Shown here: positions 17,511 through 27,218 of the stretch, piece by piece | How the letters are laid out: each line of letters begins with the position of its first letter | How positions within the stretch are numbered: position 1 is the first letter of the stretch | Assembly: GCA_003225005.1 (NCBI GenBank) | Contig: QIAN01000263.1 | Coordinates: 1-64,000 of the forward strand | From: Acidobacteriota bacterium | Lineage (GTDB): Bacteria; Acidobacteriota; Terriglobia; Terriglobales; Acidobacteriaceae | Direction: 5' to 3' | Length of the DNA stretch: 64,000 nucleotides | Position numbers and translations under genes: made by a program | The notes under the pieces: generated by a model | What the model was told of the DNA's origin: nothing | The model's input: the letters and a program-made list of their open reading frames with translations, nothing else | The model's database searches: none

Positions 17511-20500
17511 ATGTCTTCTCGAAGAATTTCCGCAGGGTGCGCGGTATGTCTCGGAACAGTCTTGATTTTAGTAGTCCTGTCTTCAGTTCCATCTAGCGCG
17601 CAGGTTACCGGAGCAACTCTCTCCGGCACTATAACCGACTCATCCGGCGGGGTTGTTCCTGACAGCCGAGTGGTGATCACGAATGTAGCCACAGGCGTGA
17701 CCACGAACGTTACAACCAACTCGGATGGTTTCTTTACAGCCGCGAATCTGCTGCCGGGAGAATACAACGTTACTATCTCGGCCAAGGGATACACCACCCA
17801 AGAAAGAACCGGGATCTCGCTCACAGTCGGAGCGCAGCAGGTCTTTGACCTTACTCTGCGCGTCGGGAGCGCTTCGACAGAAGTAATGGTGGTTACAGCC
17901 GAAGCGCCTGCCGTGCAACTCAACAGCTCAGACATCAGCGCAGTGGTGAACGCGACCACGGTGCGGGAGTTGCCTCTCAATGGCCGCAGTTGGACGGACC
18001 TGGCAACCCTGCAGCCCGGCGTGAATAGAATTCAGACTCAGCCCGACTTCGCCCAAGGCACGGACCGAGGGAACCGCGGTTTCGGACAACAACTCACGAT
18101 TTCCGGCGCCCGGCCGCAGCAGAACAACTATCGTTTGGATGGCGTTAGCCTCAATGACTACGCAAATGGAGCACCCGGCAGCGTGCTGGGAGGAAGCTTG
18201 GGTGTGGATGCCATTCAGGAGTTCTCTGTCCTGACCAGCAACTACTCGGCCGAGTACGGCAAGACCTCGGGGGGCGTCGTCAATGCGATTACGCGGTCAG
18301 GCACGAATCAGATTCACGGCAGCGCGTACGAGTTTCTTCGCAATAGCGCTCTGGATTCCAAGAACTATTTCGATGTCGGAAAAATTCCGCCCTTCAAGCG
18401 AAACCAGTTTGGCGGAGCGATCGGCGGGCCGATTGTGAAAGACCACACATTTTTCTTTGCCGACTACGAAGGCATCCGGCAGTCCCTGGGAATCTCGACA
18501 CTAACCACCGTGCCGTCGCAAAATGCGCGCAATGGACTGATGTGCTCGAATCCGGCAGGGGCGGATCCTTCCAATCCATGTTCGCCTTTTCAGCTTCCCC
18601 TAGGGCCGAACACCGATGCGAATGGCGTGGATCTGAACGCAAAGGCTTACCTTACTTTCTATCATTTGCCCAATGGACCAATCCTGGGCAACGGGGACAC
18701 CGGAGAATACACGTTCTCGGGGCAGCAGATCGTCAGCGAGAACTTCTTTACGGCGCGCATCGATCACAGGTTCTCCAGCAATGACAGTCTGTTCGGTTCG
18801 TACATGTTCGACAAAACCCCGTACTCGTCGCCTGACGGACTGAATAACGTTGAGTTCGACACATTGACCTCGCGGCAGTTCCTTTCGGTAGAGGAGACGC
18901 ACATCTTTACACCTCGCTTCGCCAATTCCGTTCGTGTTGGCGGGAATCACGAGGCGGTAAACAACAATCAGAGCCTGAAGGCGCTCAATCCGGATGCCGC
19001 GAGGGCCGACCTGGGCGTCGGTGGCACAGGATTTAAGGGCCGCGACGCAACCCAGGTTCTTGTCGGCGGGCTCAGTGACTTTACGGGCGGAGTGGGCGGG
19101 AGCCCAACCTATTTTTACCATTGGAATTCCCTCCAGCTCTATGACGACGCCTTCCTCACCCGAGGCACACACTCCATCCGGTTTGGTATCGCCGCCGAAC
19201 GAATGATGCTCAACGTGGTTGCCGACACCGATCCCAATGGAATCTGGAACTTCGACAACGTGCAGGGGTTTCTCACCAACCAGCCCACGAAATTCCAGGG
19301 TGGAATTGCCAGCACGCTTTCTCCCCGCAATCTGCGGCAGACTCTCTTCGGCGCCTACATACAGGATGATTGGCGGGCGCGGCCGAACCTGACGCTGAAC
19401 CTCGGCTTGCGTTACGAAATGTCAACCGTGATCAGTGAGACGGCTGGCAAGCTGGCAAATTTGAGGAACATCACGGATGCGACCGCCCATCTCGGAGATC
19501 CTTTTTTCAGCAATCCAACGCTGAAGGATTTCGAGCCGCGCATCGGTTTTGCATGGGACCCCTGGCAGAACGGAAAAACCGCCGTGCGCGGAGGAATTGG
19601 GATGTTCGATGTTCAGCCGCTGCCTTATCAGTTCGTCCTTCTTGCCACCCAGGCAGTACCGTTTTTTAAGTACACCGTGGTCAAGGATCCCGTGGGAGAA
19701 TGCACCGCCCCCCTCAACCCTTGCCCGAATCCCTTTCCCAATTTTGGCGGCCAGGACATTACATTTCCGGCAAACCGGTTGCGCTCAACTTATGCTGAAC
19801 CCAACCCGAAACGCAATTACGTGATTCAGTGGAATCTTAATGTGCAACAGCAGCTCACCCCAAGCTTGGCCGCGATGGTGGCTTACGTTGGCTCGCGTGG
19901 CGTGCATCAGCCATTCCGGGTGGACGAGGCCGACCTTGTCATTCCGACGAAGACATCGGCCGGTTATGTCTGGCCCTACGTTACCGACCCCACCGATCCA
20001 AATTTTGGAGGTCCGCTGGATCCGATCAATCCGAACTTCGGCTCGGTCCGGGGAATGTTTTATGACGGGCACTCTTACTACAATGCATTTGAAGCACAGT
20101 TGGCCAAGCGCATGAGCCACGGCTTTCAAATGCAGGGCACATTTACGTGGAGCAAGAGCATGGACACCAGCTCCGCGTCGGTTGCGGGAGACACTTTCGG
20201 CAATTCAATTTCCAGTCTTCACTGGTTCGACATGAGGTTGAGCCGCGGCCTCTCGGATTTCAATGTTGGTCGTACGGTGGTGCTCAACGGTACCTGGGAG
20301 GTCCCTACGCGAAAGTCTCTTGCGGGGCCCGCCCAATGGGCATTGGGAGGATGGGAACTCGGACTGATCTTTACCGCCAGCGACGGAATCCCATTCACTG
20401 CCACGTGGGGGACCGGCTCAGACCCGGCAAATACCAACAGTGGCGACGACTGGGCATTTCCGAACCGGCTGGGTGGGCCCGGCTGTAACACCCTTACGAA

Positions 20501-20927
20501 CCCCGGAAACCCCAACAACTACATCAAAACCCAATGCTTCGCTATACCCACGGCGCCTGATGTGGCATTTTGGAACCAGTATTGCGATCCTTTGCCGCCA
20601 AGCATCGGAGCACCTGTGGCCTTTCCATTGTGTTACAACCTCCGCGGCAACGCCGGCCGTAATATTCTGATCGGCCCTGGCCTGACGGACCTGGACTTCT
20701 CCCTGTTCAAGAACAACTACATCAAGAGGATCTCGGAGAGGTTCAACGTGCAGTTCCGCGCGGAGATTTTCAATATTCTCAACCATGTCAACTTTGCTCC
20801 GCCAGCCACGCCCACCAACACCGATATTTTCGATGGTGCCGGAAACCCAAACACCGTGGCGGGTCAACTCACCAAAACCACCACCACGGCGCGCGAGATT
20901 CAGTTTGCCGTCAAAGTGATCTTCTAG
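17511..20927 (+). CDS. TonB-dependent receptor, Oar-like
   Basis: A 1138-residue outer-membrane protein with a signal peptide (CLGTVLILVVLSSVPSSAQ). Residues about 32-120 form a carboxypeptidase-regulatory-like beta-sandwich (LSGTITDSSGGVVPDSRV). The plug follows (ELPLNGRSWTDLATLQPGV, TISGARPQQNNYRLDGVSL), and a long beta-barrel ends in an aromatic-terminated strand (EIQFAVKVIF), the usual outer-membrane assembly signal. The Oar-like type is very common in Acidobacteriota and is thought to import sugars or peptides using TonB energy; the ligand here is unknown. It follows the two-component system by 49 bp and carries an 18-bp element upstream. GGAGGGAG precedes the ATG. Confidence 0.93.
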   Translation: MSSRRISAGCAVCLGTVLILVVLSSVPSSAQVTGATLSGTITDSSGGVVPDSRVVITNVATGVTTNVTTNSDGFFTAANLLPGEYNVTISAKGYTTQERTGISLTVGAQQVFDLTLRVGSASTEVMVVTAEAPAVQLNSSDISAVVNATTVRELPLNGRSWTDLATLQPGVNRIQTQPDFAQGTDRGNRGFGQQLTISGARPQQNNYRLDGVSLNDYANGAPGSVLGGSLGVDAIQEFSVLTSNYSAEYGKTSGGVVNAITRSGTNQIHGSAYEFLRNSALDSKNYFDVGKIPPFKRNQFGGAIGGPIVKDHTFFFADYEGIRQSLGISTLTTVPSQNARNGLMCSNPAGADPSNPCSPFQLPLGPNTDANGVDLNAKAYLTFYHLPNGPILGNGDTGEYTFSGQQIVSENFFTARIDHRFSSNDSLFGSYMFDKTPYSSPDGLNNVEFDTLTSRQFLSVEETHIFTPRFANSVRVGGNHEAVNNNQSLKALNPDAARADLGVGGTGFKGRDATQVLVGGLSDFTGGVGGSPTYFYHWNSLQLYDDAFLTRGTHSIRFGIAAERMMLNVVADTDPNGIWNFDNVQGFLTNQPTKFQGGIASTLSPRNLRQTLFGAYIQDDWRARPNLTLNLGLRYEMSTVISETAGKLANLRNITDATAHLGDPFFSNPTLKDFEPRIGFAWDPWQNGKTAVRGGIGMFDVQPLPYQFVLLATQAVPFFKYTVVKDPVGECTAPLNPCPNPFPNFGGQDITFPANRLRSTYAEPNPKRNYVIQWNLNVQQQLTPSLAAMVAYVGSRGVHQPFRVDEADLVIPTKTSAGYVWPYVTDPTDPNFGGPLDPINPNFGSVRGMFYDGHSYYNAFEAQLAKRMSHGFQMQGTFTWSKSMDTSSASVAGDTFGNSISSLHWFDMRLSRGLSDFNVGRTVVLNGTWEVPTRKSLAGPAQWALGGWELGLIFTASDGIPFTATWGTGSDPANTNSGDDWAFPNRLGGPGCNTLTNPGNPNNYIKTQCFAIPTAPDVAFWNQYCDPLPPSIGAPVAFPLCYNLRGNAGRNILIGPGLTDLDFSLFKNNYIKRISERFNVQFRAEIFNILNHVNFAPPATPTNTDIFDGAGNPNTVAGQLTKTTTTAREIQFAVKVIF

Positions 20928-20936
20928 CGTGTGTGG

Positions 20937-20966
20937 AGCACCGACTCTCGGTAAAGGGTCGGTGCT
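20937..20966 (+). terminator. Hairpin after TonB receptor gene
   Basis: A 9-bp perfect stem (AGCACCGAC pairing with GTCGGTGCT) with a 12-base loop begins 10 bp after the receptor stop. It lacks a run of T on the + side, so it may end transcription weakly or protect the 3' end of the mRNA. Confidence 0.5.
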
Positions 20967-21100
20967 TCGCGGCCAAAGAATCCGCGGGTTATCGTAGCCT
21001 TCCCCCGCAATCCGCGGATGCCGCAACCTCGGTCAGTTCGTTGTAACCGCTCATTGACGGTGCGCGAGGAGTACTAGCTTCACAAAAAGTTTTTATCCAG

Positions 21101-22600
21101 GTGGAGAAAGTGAATTCAACAGACCACTACCGAGACCAGCACTGTGAATCCCGCCCACTCACCCTGACCCGACGGGCATGGTTCGAGAACGCGGCCCTAA
21201 TGACCGCCGCTGCGGCGTTTCCGCGCATAGCACTGGCGGCGGCCGCTGGCCAGGGCATCAGCCCGGTCATGGAGAAGCTCTGCGTCTACATGGCCGACGC
21301 CCGTAACCAGGCCCTGTCGGACCATGTGGTGCAGGAGGCAAAGCATCACATTCTCGACACCATTGCCGCCATGGTGTCGGGAGCGGATCTCCCTCCCGGA
21401 CGTTTGGCGATTCAATTCGCTCGATCTTACGGGGGCGAAAAGGTCGCCACCGTGGTCGCCTCCAATATCCTCTGTGGACCGATCGAGGCGGCATTCGCGA
21501 ACGGTGAGCTTGCTCACTCCGACGAAACCGATGATGACTTCACCACCGGAGGAGCCCATCCCGGGTGCGCTCTCGTGCCCGCCGCCCTGGCTGCCGGCGA
21601 ACAATTCGTCATAAGTGGGACCCATTTCGTGCGGGCTGTGACGTTGGGATATGACATCGCGATGCGGGCCATGAAGACGGTCGGTCCGGGAATGAAGGAA
21701 ACACACAACCTGGTGGGAACCATGGGCGCGACCGCCGCTGCCGGTTGCGCCGCCAGTCTGAATGCCCAGCAGATGCGCTGGCTGCTGGATTATGCCGCGC
21801 AGCAGGCCGGCGCCGGCATCGGTGCCTGGCGACGCGACACGGACCATATCGAAAAAGGTTTTCTTTTCGGCGCCATGGGAGCGCGTAACGGCGTCCATGC
21901 AGCACTCGTGGTTCACGCCGGCTGGACAGGCGTCGACGACGTTCTCTCCGGGCCCAACAATTTTGTAGAGTCTTACAACTCCAAGGCCGACCCCGCGGGT
22001 CTGATCGATCAACTCGGCCAGGTCTACGGAGTGACCGAAACCACGCTGAAAAAGTGGACGACGGGTGGTCCAATCCAGGCGCCACTTGATGCAATGGAAA
22101 ATCTTTACAAGCGCCAGCCCTTCCAGGCGGATCAGGTAAAACAGGTTGTGGTGCGTGTCGCCACCAGCGCGGCCTACACCGTCAACAACCGCGACATGCC
22201 CGATATCTCTCTCCAGCATTTGGTCGCGGTGATGCTGCTCGACAAAACCGTCTCTTTCCACGCAGCCCACGACAAGCCACGCATGCAGGATCCGGCCGTC
22301 CTGCGCGAGCGCGCTAAAATACAACTCGTCCCCGATGACGAGTTAGAGAAGCTGATACCCGTGCGAGTCGCCATGGTTGAGGTTACGCTCAACAACGGGA
22401 CGCGGTTGAGCGAACGTGTAGAGCATGTGCGAGGCACTCCCGAGAATCCCATGACGACCGAAGAAGTGGTTGCCAAGGCGCGCGAGTTGATGACGCCAGT
22501 CCTCGGCGCCGCAAATTGTTCGAAGCTCATCGAGCGAGTGATGGGACTCCATAACGTGAACGACATCCGGGAGCTGCGTCCGTTACTGCAACGGAGCTGA
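21101..22600 (+). CDS. Exported MmgE/PrpD family protein (copy 2)
   Basis: A 499-residue MmgE/PrpD protein, a paralogue of the 8.6-10.1 kb gene. The helical domain holds HHILDTIAAMVSGADLP and HSDETDDDF, and the C-terminal lid holds VNNRDMPDISLQHLVAVMLL. The N-terminus carries TRRAWFENAALMTAAAAFPRIALAA, a Tat-like signal, so this copy also appears exported. GTG 21101 and GTG 21110 are both possible starts; neither has an ideally spaced ribosome-binding site. It probably acts on a hydroxy acid, but no substrate can be named. It is followed 10 bp later by propeller copy 3, so the two are likely co-transcribed. Confidence 0.87.
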   Translation: MEKVNSTDHYRDQHCESRPLTLTRRAWFENAALMTAAAAFPRIALAAAAGQGISPVMEKLCVYMADARNQALSDHVVQEAKHHILDTIAAMVSGADLPPGRLAIQFARSYGGEKVATVVASNILCGPIEAAFANGELAHSDETDDDFTTGGAHPGCALVPAALAAGEQFVISGTHFVRAVTLGYDIAMRAMKTVGPGMKETHNLVGTMGATAAAGCAASLNAQQMRWLLDYAAQQAGAGIGAWRRDTDHIEKGFLFGAMGARNGVHAALVVHAGWTGVDDVLSGPNNFVESYNSKADPAGLIDQLGQVYGVTETTLKKWTTGGPIQAPLDAMENLYKRQPFQADQVKQVVVRVATSAAYTVNNRDMPDISLQHLVAVMLLDKTVSFHAAHDKPRMQDPAVLRERAKIQLVPDDELEKLIPVRVAMVEVTLNNGTRLSERVEHVRGTPENPMTTEEVVAKARELMTPVLGAANCSKLIERVMGLHNVNDIRELRPLLQRS

Positions 22601-22610
22601 GCACGCGAAC

Positions 22611-23627
22611 ATGAAAAACCTATCCATATTGGGTCTCGCAACCTTGATCTGTGGATCGGTTGGATTCTCGCAGGAGCAGTCCCGGGCCCCTGAAACGAGT
22701 CCTTTACTGCTAGTCCAGGAGATTCCACTGCCGAATGTTGGAGGGCGGATCGATCACTTCACCTTCGACCGAAAACGCAAGCGTGTCATGGGCGCGGCTC
22801 TGGGCAACAACACGGTTGAAGTCGTGGATACATTTTCCGGCCGGGACATACACAGCATCACCGGCGCTGCCGAACCGCAAGGCGTAGTGTACCTAGGGGA
22901 GCTCAATAGGCTCTTCGTCGCCAACGGGACAGACGGAAAGCTCAGGGTTTACGACGGAGACGGTTTCAAACTGCTGAACACGCGCGATATCGGAGAAGAT
23001 GCCGACAACGTGCGGTACGACCCTGCAGAAAAACGAGTGTATGTCGCCCATGGTGGAGATCAGGAAGGCGGCATGGCAGTCGTCGACGCCACAAGCATGA
23101 AACGCCCGGATGACGTCGCCAAGCTCGACGCTCATCCCGAATCTTTCCAGATTGCCGTCTCGCGACCCGTGATCTATGCCAATATCGCCACGAAAGCAAA
23201 GGTTGTGCTCATCGATCGGAACACACACAAGGTCACAGATTGGCTCCTGAGGACCGGCAAGGCCAACTACCCGATGGCGCTGGACGAAGCCGATCACCGA
23301 ATCTTCGTGGTGACCCGAAGGCCGGCACAGCTCGTCGTGATCGACTCAGACAGCGGCGCGATGGTGGCCAGCGTTGCATGTGTAAACGACGCTGACGATC
23401 TGTACTATGACGCTGGCCGAAAACGTATCTATATTCCGGGAGGAGAGGGCTTCCTCAGTGTCATCCAACAGACGGACCGAGACCATTATCAATCGCTGGC
23501 AAAAGTCCCGACCACAATAGGAGCGCGTACTGGCCTGTGGTATGAGAAACGAGACCGGTTCTATTTGGCTGTGCCCGCTGGTTCCAAGCAGGGTGCGGCA
23601 TTATGGGTGTATGCACCCGAGGACTGA
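22611..23627 (+). CDS. Exported YVTN/YncE-like beta-propeller (copy 3)
   Basis: A 338-residue propeller with signal peptide MKNLSILGLATLICGSVGF. The blades repeat strings such as NTVEVVDTFSGRDIHSI, KVVLIDRNTHKVTDWL and QLVVIDSDSGAMV. It shares length and wording with copies 1 and 2 and also the closing pattern (TGLWYEKRDRFYLAVPA compared with ARLVPELNRYFVAVPQ). It is sandwiched between the exported PrpD gene (10 bp before) and the diheme-propeller gene (about 10 bp after), which suggests a periplasmic complex or pathway. No catalytic motif is visible. Confidence 0.87.
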   Translation: MKNLSILGLATLICGSVGFSQEQSRAPETSPLLLVQEIPLPNVGGRIDHFTFDRKRKRVMGAALGNNTVEVVDTFSGRDIHSITGAAEPQGVVYLGELNRLFVANGTDGKLRVYDGDGFKLLNTRDIGEDADNVRYDPAEKRVYVAHGGDQEGGMAVVDATSMKRPDDVAKLDAHPESFQIAVSRPVIYANIATKAKVVLIDRNTHKVTDWLLRTGKANYPMALDEADHRIFVVTRRPAQLVVIDSDSGAMVASVACVNDADDLYYDAGRKRIYIPGGEGFLSVIQQTDRDHYQSLAKVPTTIGARTGLWYEKRDRFYLAVPAGSKQGAALWVYAPED

Positions 23628-23636
23628 GCCGGCGTC

Positions 23637-25547
23637 ATGATCAGGTTTTTCTTCCATGGGTTGGCTGGTTTTATTTTCGTGATGGAAATGAATCACCGGG
23701 CGAACGTGACACGAGCACTGCTAGCCGTCGTTGCCTTCAGCGGCTTGATTCTGGAGGCCCGAGAACCGCGACAGTCAGGCCGAGGAACGGCGCAGGCCTC
23801 TTCCGATCTTGAGGCTTACCGAACTCGCATCGAGCCAATTTTTCTCAAACCACGGCAAGACGGAGTGCGCTGCTACGATTGCCATTCGAAGTTGGTCACG
23901 CGCCTTCGTCTGGAACCGCTTTCGCCGGGAAGTTCGTCGTGGACTGAGGAGCAATCGCGGCGAAACTTTGCGGTCGTCTCCCAGCTGATCACGCCGTCGC
24001 AACCGCTCAAGAGCCGCTTACTCCTTCATCCTCTGGCGCAGGAGGCTGGGGGAGATGCTTACCACACGGGCGGCAAATTCTGGGCCTCCGAGGACGATCC
24101 CGAATGGCAAATGCTTGCGGATTGGGTGAGTCACAGCGTCGAGACCAAGGCGGCGGTTGAAGTGCCACGGCGTTCGGTGACGGCCGAAGCTCTCGATTTC
24201 CAATTCTTTAAAACCAGGGTTCAGCCTGTCTTTTTGAACGAACGAGGCGGTCACGCTCGGTGCTACGGCTGCCACATCCTTGGGGACAAGAATTTTCACT
24301 TGGAAACGTTGTTACCCGGTCACTCGACTTGGACCGACGAGCAATCACAGCGTAATTTTGAAAACGCTGTACAGCAGGTCGTTCCCGGGGATCCGGCGTC
24401 CAGCCGGCTCTTGATCCACCCACTGGCGCCTGAGGCCGGGGGAGATCCCTTTCATTCCGGGGGCAGACAGTTCGCCTCTCAGACCGACCCCGATTGGCTT
24501 GTCCTGGCTGACTGGGTTCGCGGCCTCCGGTCAGTAGCCGCTCCCGATCCTTCATCCGGAGAGACAGTGCGGATTTATGTCACAAACAGTGCTGGTGACA
24601 CTATCGACGTCATTGATCCGGCTACAAACAAAGTCGTGCAAGTCATCCGGGGGATCGAGCTGCCGCATGGCATCGCCTTTTCTCCGGACGGAACGCGAGT
24701 CTATGTCAGCAATGAAGCAGAGAGTGTGCTCGACGTAGTGGATCGAACCAGCGGTGAGATTCTTCAGAAAGTACCCCTCAGTGCCCGTCCCAACAATCTC
24801 GCGATCACTAAAGATGGAAGCCGCGTGCTGGTGGGCATCCGGGCTGGGGCAGGCGTCGTCGATGTGATCGACACAACTTCGCTAAAGCGTACAAAAAGCG
24901 TTCCCGTTGACGGCAGCGTGCACAATGTATTCGTCACACCGGACGGCAAGTATGCGGTCAGTGGTTCGATAGAAAATAAAGCTGCCACAGTGATCGATCT
25001 TGCCACCGAAATCGTGGTCTGGGAAGTTAAGTTCGACCGGCCTGTGCGGCCCATGGCCTTCGAGACAAATCCTGATGGCTCAACCAACCGTATTTTCGTC
25101 CAACTCGGCGGCTTCAACGGATTCGCGGTTGTGGATTTTCGAAAACGCGCGGAGGTCACCAGAGTGAAGTTGCCGCGTCAACCGGGTGGATTCGGAGTCG
25201 GCGAGGGTCGAACCGCCACTCCCTCCCACGGAATCGCGGTTGCGCCCGACGGGAAATCGCTCTGGGTCAACAGCACTGTTGCCAATGCGGTCTTCAAGTA
25301 CTCCCTTCCGGAGCTGAAATTAGTCGGCTATCGAGCCTTGCCCGAAGTACATCCGCTGGGTCGTTCACCAGCCGGTTCGGTGCCGGAGTGGATCACGTTT
25401 ACGCCAGACAGCAAAGTTGTCTATGTTTCCAACTCGGCCGCGAGATCGGTATCCGCCATTGATGCAAATACGCTGAGGGAAATAGCGGTGATTCCCGTGG
25501 GAGAAGTGCCCAAGCGCATCAATACCTTCGTCCTTCACGGGCACTAG
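23637..25547 (+). CDS. Diheme c-type cytochrome fused to YVTN beta-propeller
   Basis: A 636-residue exported protein. Two tandem homologous modules (about 58-165 and 190-297) each hold one haem c site, CYDCH (Cys79-Cys82-His83) and CYGCH (Cys209-Cys212-His213). Each is followed by matching strings (LHPLAQEAGGDAYHTGG and IHPLAPEAGGDPFHSGG), so the pair arose by internal duplication. From about 310 a YVTN propeller follows (IYVTNSAGDTIDVIDPAT, RVYVSNEAESVLDVVDRT). It could carry electrons from a periplasmic oxidation, with the propeller acting as the docking or substrate face; this is inference. ATG 23637 is used, but a Met about 15 residues later is also possible. Confidence 0.85.
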   Translation: MIRFFFHGLAGFIFVMEMNHRANVTRALLAVVAFSGLILEAREPRQSGRGTAQASSDLEAYRTRIEPIFLKPRQDGVRCYDCHSKLVTRLRLEPLSPGSSSWTEEQSRRNFAVVSQLITPSQPLKSRLLLHPLAQEAGGDAYHTGGKFWASEDDPEWQMLADWVSHSVETKAAVEVPRRSVTAEALDFQFFKTRVQPVFLNERGGHARCYGCHILGDKNFHLETLLPGHSTWTDEQSQRNFENAVQQVVPGDPASSRLLIHPLAPEAGGDPFHSGGRQFASQTDPDWLVLADWVRGLRSVAAPDPSSGETVRIYVTNSAGDTIDVIDPATNKVVQVIRGIELPHGIAFSPDGTRVYVSNEAESVLDVVDRTSGEILQKVPLSARPNNLAITKDGSRVLVGIRAGAGVVDVIDTTSLKRTKSVPVDGSVHNVFVTPDGKYAVSGSIENKAATVIDLATEIVVWEVKFDRPVRPMAFETNPDGSTNRIFVQLGGFNGFAVVDFRKRAEVTRVKLPRQPGGFGVGEGRTATPSHGIAVAPDGKSLWVNSTVANAVFKYSLPELKLVGYRALPEVHPLGRSPAGSVPEWITFTPDSKVVYVSNSAARSVSAIDANTLREIAVIPVGEVPKRINTFVLHGH

Positions 25548-25727
25548 CCGCCCCACAGGTTGCCCACAACCGACAGGTTCAATCCTGAAGTCGTGTGGCG
25601 TGGCTGAAGACAAAATTCGATTCGCCAATTCGCCTCTATAGAAGGGTGAGATTTTTCCTTGTACGCCGTCCAAACCCGTTATAAAGGACGTTGAAGGATT
25701 CCGAATCTTTTTTCCGAGGAGACAGAG

Positions 25728-27179
25728 ATGGCACAGCAAACCTCGCGGCGGAGTTTTCTCGGAATCTCAGCCCTGGGACTGGCCGCAGCGGTTGCTCCCG
25801 ACGAACTGGTCGGGCCGGCCGTCGCAGCGAGCGAGCCCGAAAACCAGCGGTCAAATATCCATCCGGATATTTCTGTCCGGGTGACGTCTGGCGACCAGCG
25901 TTTTGCCGCCGCTCCCAAGGCCACGTGGCGTCGAGCTTCGCCGACCCCCGGCAGCGATCAACTCCGGCTAAATCCCGGAACAAAATTTCAGCCGATATTG
26001 GGATTCGGGGGCGCCTTTAGCGACGCCGCCTGCTACACGTTCAATCGACTTGCGCCTCCAGCACGAGAGCAACTGTTTCACGAACTGTTCCATCCGTCGG
26101 AAATGGGCTTAAGCGTTGGCCGCATCTGCGTCGGAGCCAGCGATTATTCGACGAAACTCTACAGCTACGATGACGGGGAAGCCGATCCGGAGCTGACGCG
26201 ATTCTCGATTGAGCACGACCGCGAATACATTCTTCCGGTGCTGCGCCAGGCGCGGCAGGCGAATCCTGATCTGTTTCTTTTTTCATCCCCCTGGAGCCCG
26301 CCTGGCTGGATGAAGTTCAATGGCACCATGCTGGGAGGCCCGATGCGCAATCACTACTTCGCGGCTTACGCGAAATACTATTTGAAGTTTCTTGACGGGT
26401 ACGCAGCCGAAGGCGTGCCGGTGCAAGCGCTCACGACGCAGAACGAAGTGGATACCGATCAGGATAGCAGAATGCCCGCTTGCATCTGGCCACAGGAGTA
26501 CGAAATCCAGTTCATTCGCGACCATCTGGGGCCGCTTTTGGAAAGCAGCGCGACGCCGGTCAAGATCTGGCTTCTGGATCATAACTACAATTTGTGGGGA
26601 CGGATCGTGTGCTCACTGGAGGACGACAAGCTTCGCAAATACGCGAATACGGTCGCTTGGCACGGCTATGCAGGAACTCCCGACATGATGAGCAAGGTCC
26701 ATGACGCCTATCCGGAAACAGAGATGCACTGGACGGAAGGCGGCCCGGAACATACAGATCCCGGTTATCTAACGGATTGGTGCAAGTGGAGCGGGACTTT
26801 CAGCGAGGTGCTGAAGCATTGGTGCCGCTCCATTACCGCCTGGAACCTCGCTCTCGATGAGCATGGCAGCCCGAACATCGGACCGTTTCCCTGCGGCGGC
26901 GTGGTAACCATCAATTCCGAGACCAAGGAGATCACGCGTAGCGGACAATACTGGGCTTTTGCTCACTACGCACGCGTCGTCCGTCGCGGGGCCCGCCGGT
27001 TTGACTCCGAGAGCGCGGCCGCTGACCTCGAGCACGTCGCGCTTGAAAATCCGGACGGCCAGCAGGTGCTCATCGTCACCAACACGGGAGCTCGAAGGAC
27101 GATCGAACTGCGGCTCGCGAATATGGCGGCTCCGGTTCCATTGGAGGCAAATTCGGTGACCACCTTGGTTTGGAAGTAG
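25728..27179 (+). CDS. Exported glycoside hydrolase family 30 protein
   Basis: A 483-residue enzyme with a Tat signal (SRRSFLGISALGLAAAVAP). GH30 features are clear: FQPILGFGGAFSDAACYTF at the barrel start, FSSPWSPPGWMK, the acid/base Glu240 in TTQNEVD, and the nucleophile Glu337 in HWTEGGPEH. The C-terminal beta-domain ends near residue 480. GH30 includes glucosylceramidases, beta-1,6-glucanases and xylanases; the wording resembles the glucosylceramidase-like branch. Export and neighbouring GH2 and GH15 genes point to use of plant, fungal or bacterial glycans. GAGGAGACAGAG precedes the ATG. Confidence 0.9.
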   Translation: MAQQTSRRSFLGISALGLAAAVAPDELVGPAVAASEPENQRSNIHPDISVRVTSGDQRFAAAPKATWRRASPTPGSDQLRLNPGTKFQPILGFGGAFSDAACYTFNRLAPPAREQLFHELFHPSEMGLSVGRICVGASDYSTKLYSYDDGEADPELTRFSIEHDREYILPVLRQARQANPDLFLFSSPWSPPGWMKFNGTMLGGPMRNHYFAAYAKYYLKFLDGYAAEGVPVQALTTQNEVDTDQDSRMPACIWPQEYEIQFIRDHLGPLLESSATPVKIWLLDHNYNLWGRIVCSLEDDKLRKYANTVAWHGYAGTPDMMSKVHDAYPETEMHWTEGGPEHTDPGYLTDWCKWSGTFSEVLKHWCRSITAWNLALDEHGSPNIGPFPCGGVVTINSETKEITRSGQYWAFAHYARVVRRGARRFDSESAAADLEHVALENPDGQQVLIVTNTGARRTIELRLANMAAPVPLEANSVTTLVWK

Positions 27180-27218
27180 TCTGTCCAACTCATGGTGAGA
27201 GCAAGCCTTCAATAAGAA

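Noticed and set aside
21197-22324. 375-aa ORF on the minus strand
   Set aside because: Lies wholly antisense to the MmgE/PrpD copy 2 gene, which has clear family motifs; the antisense translation has no recognisable domain.
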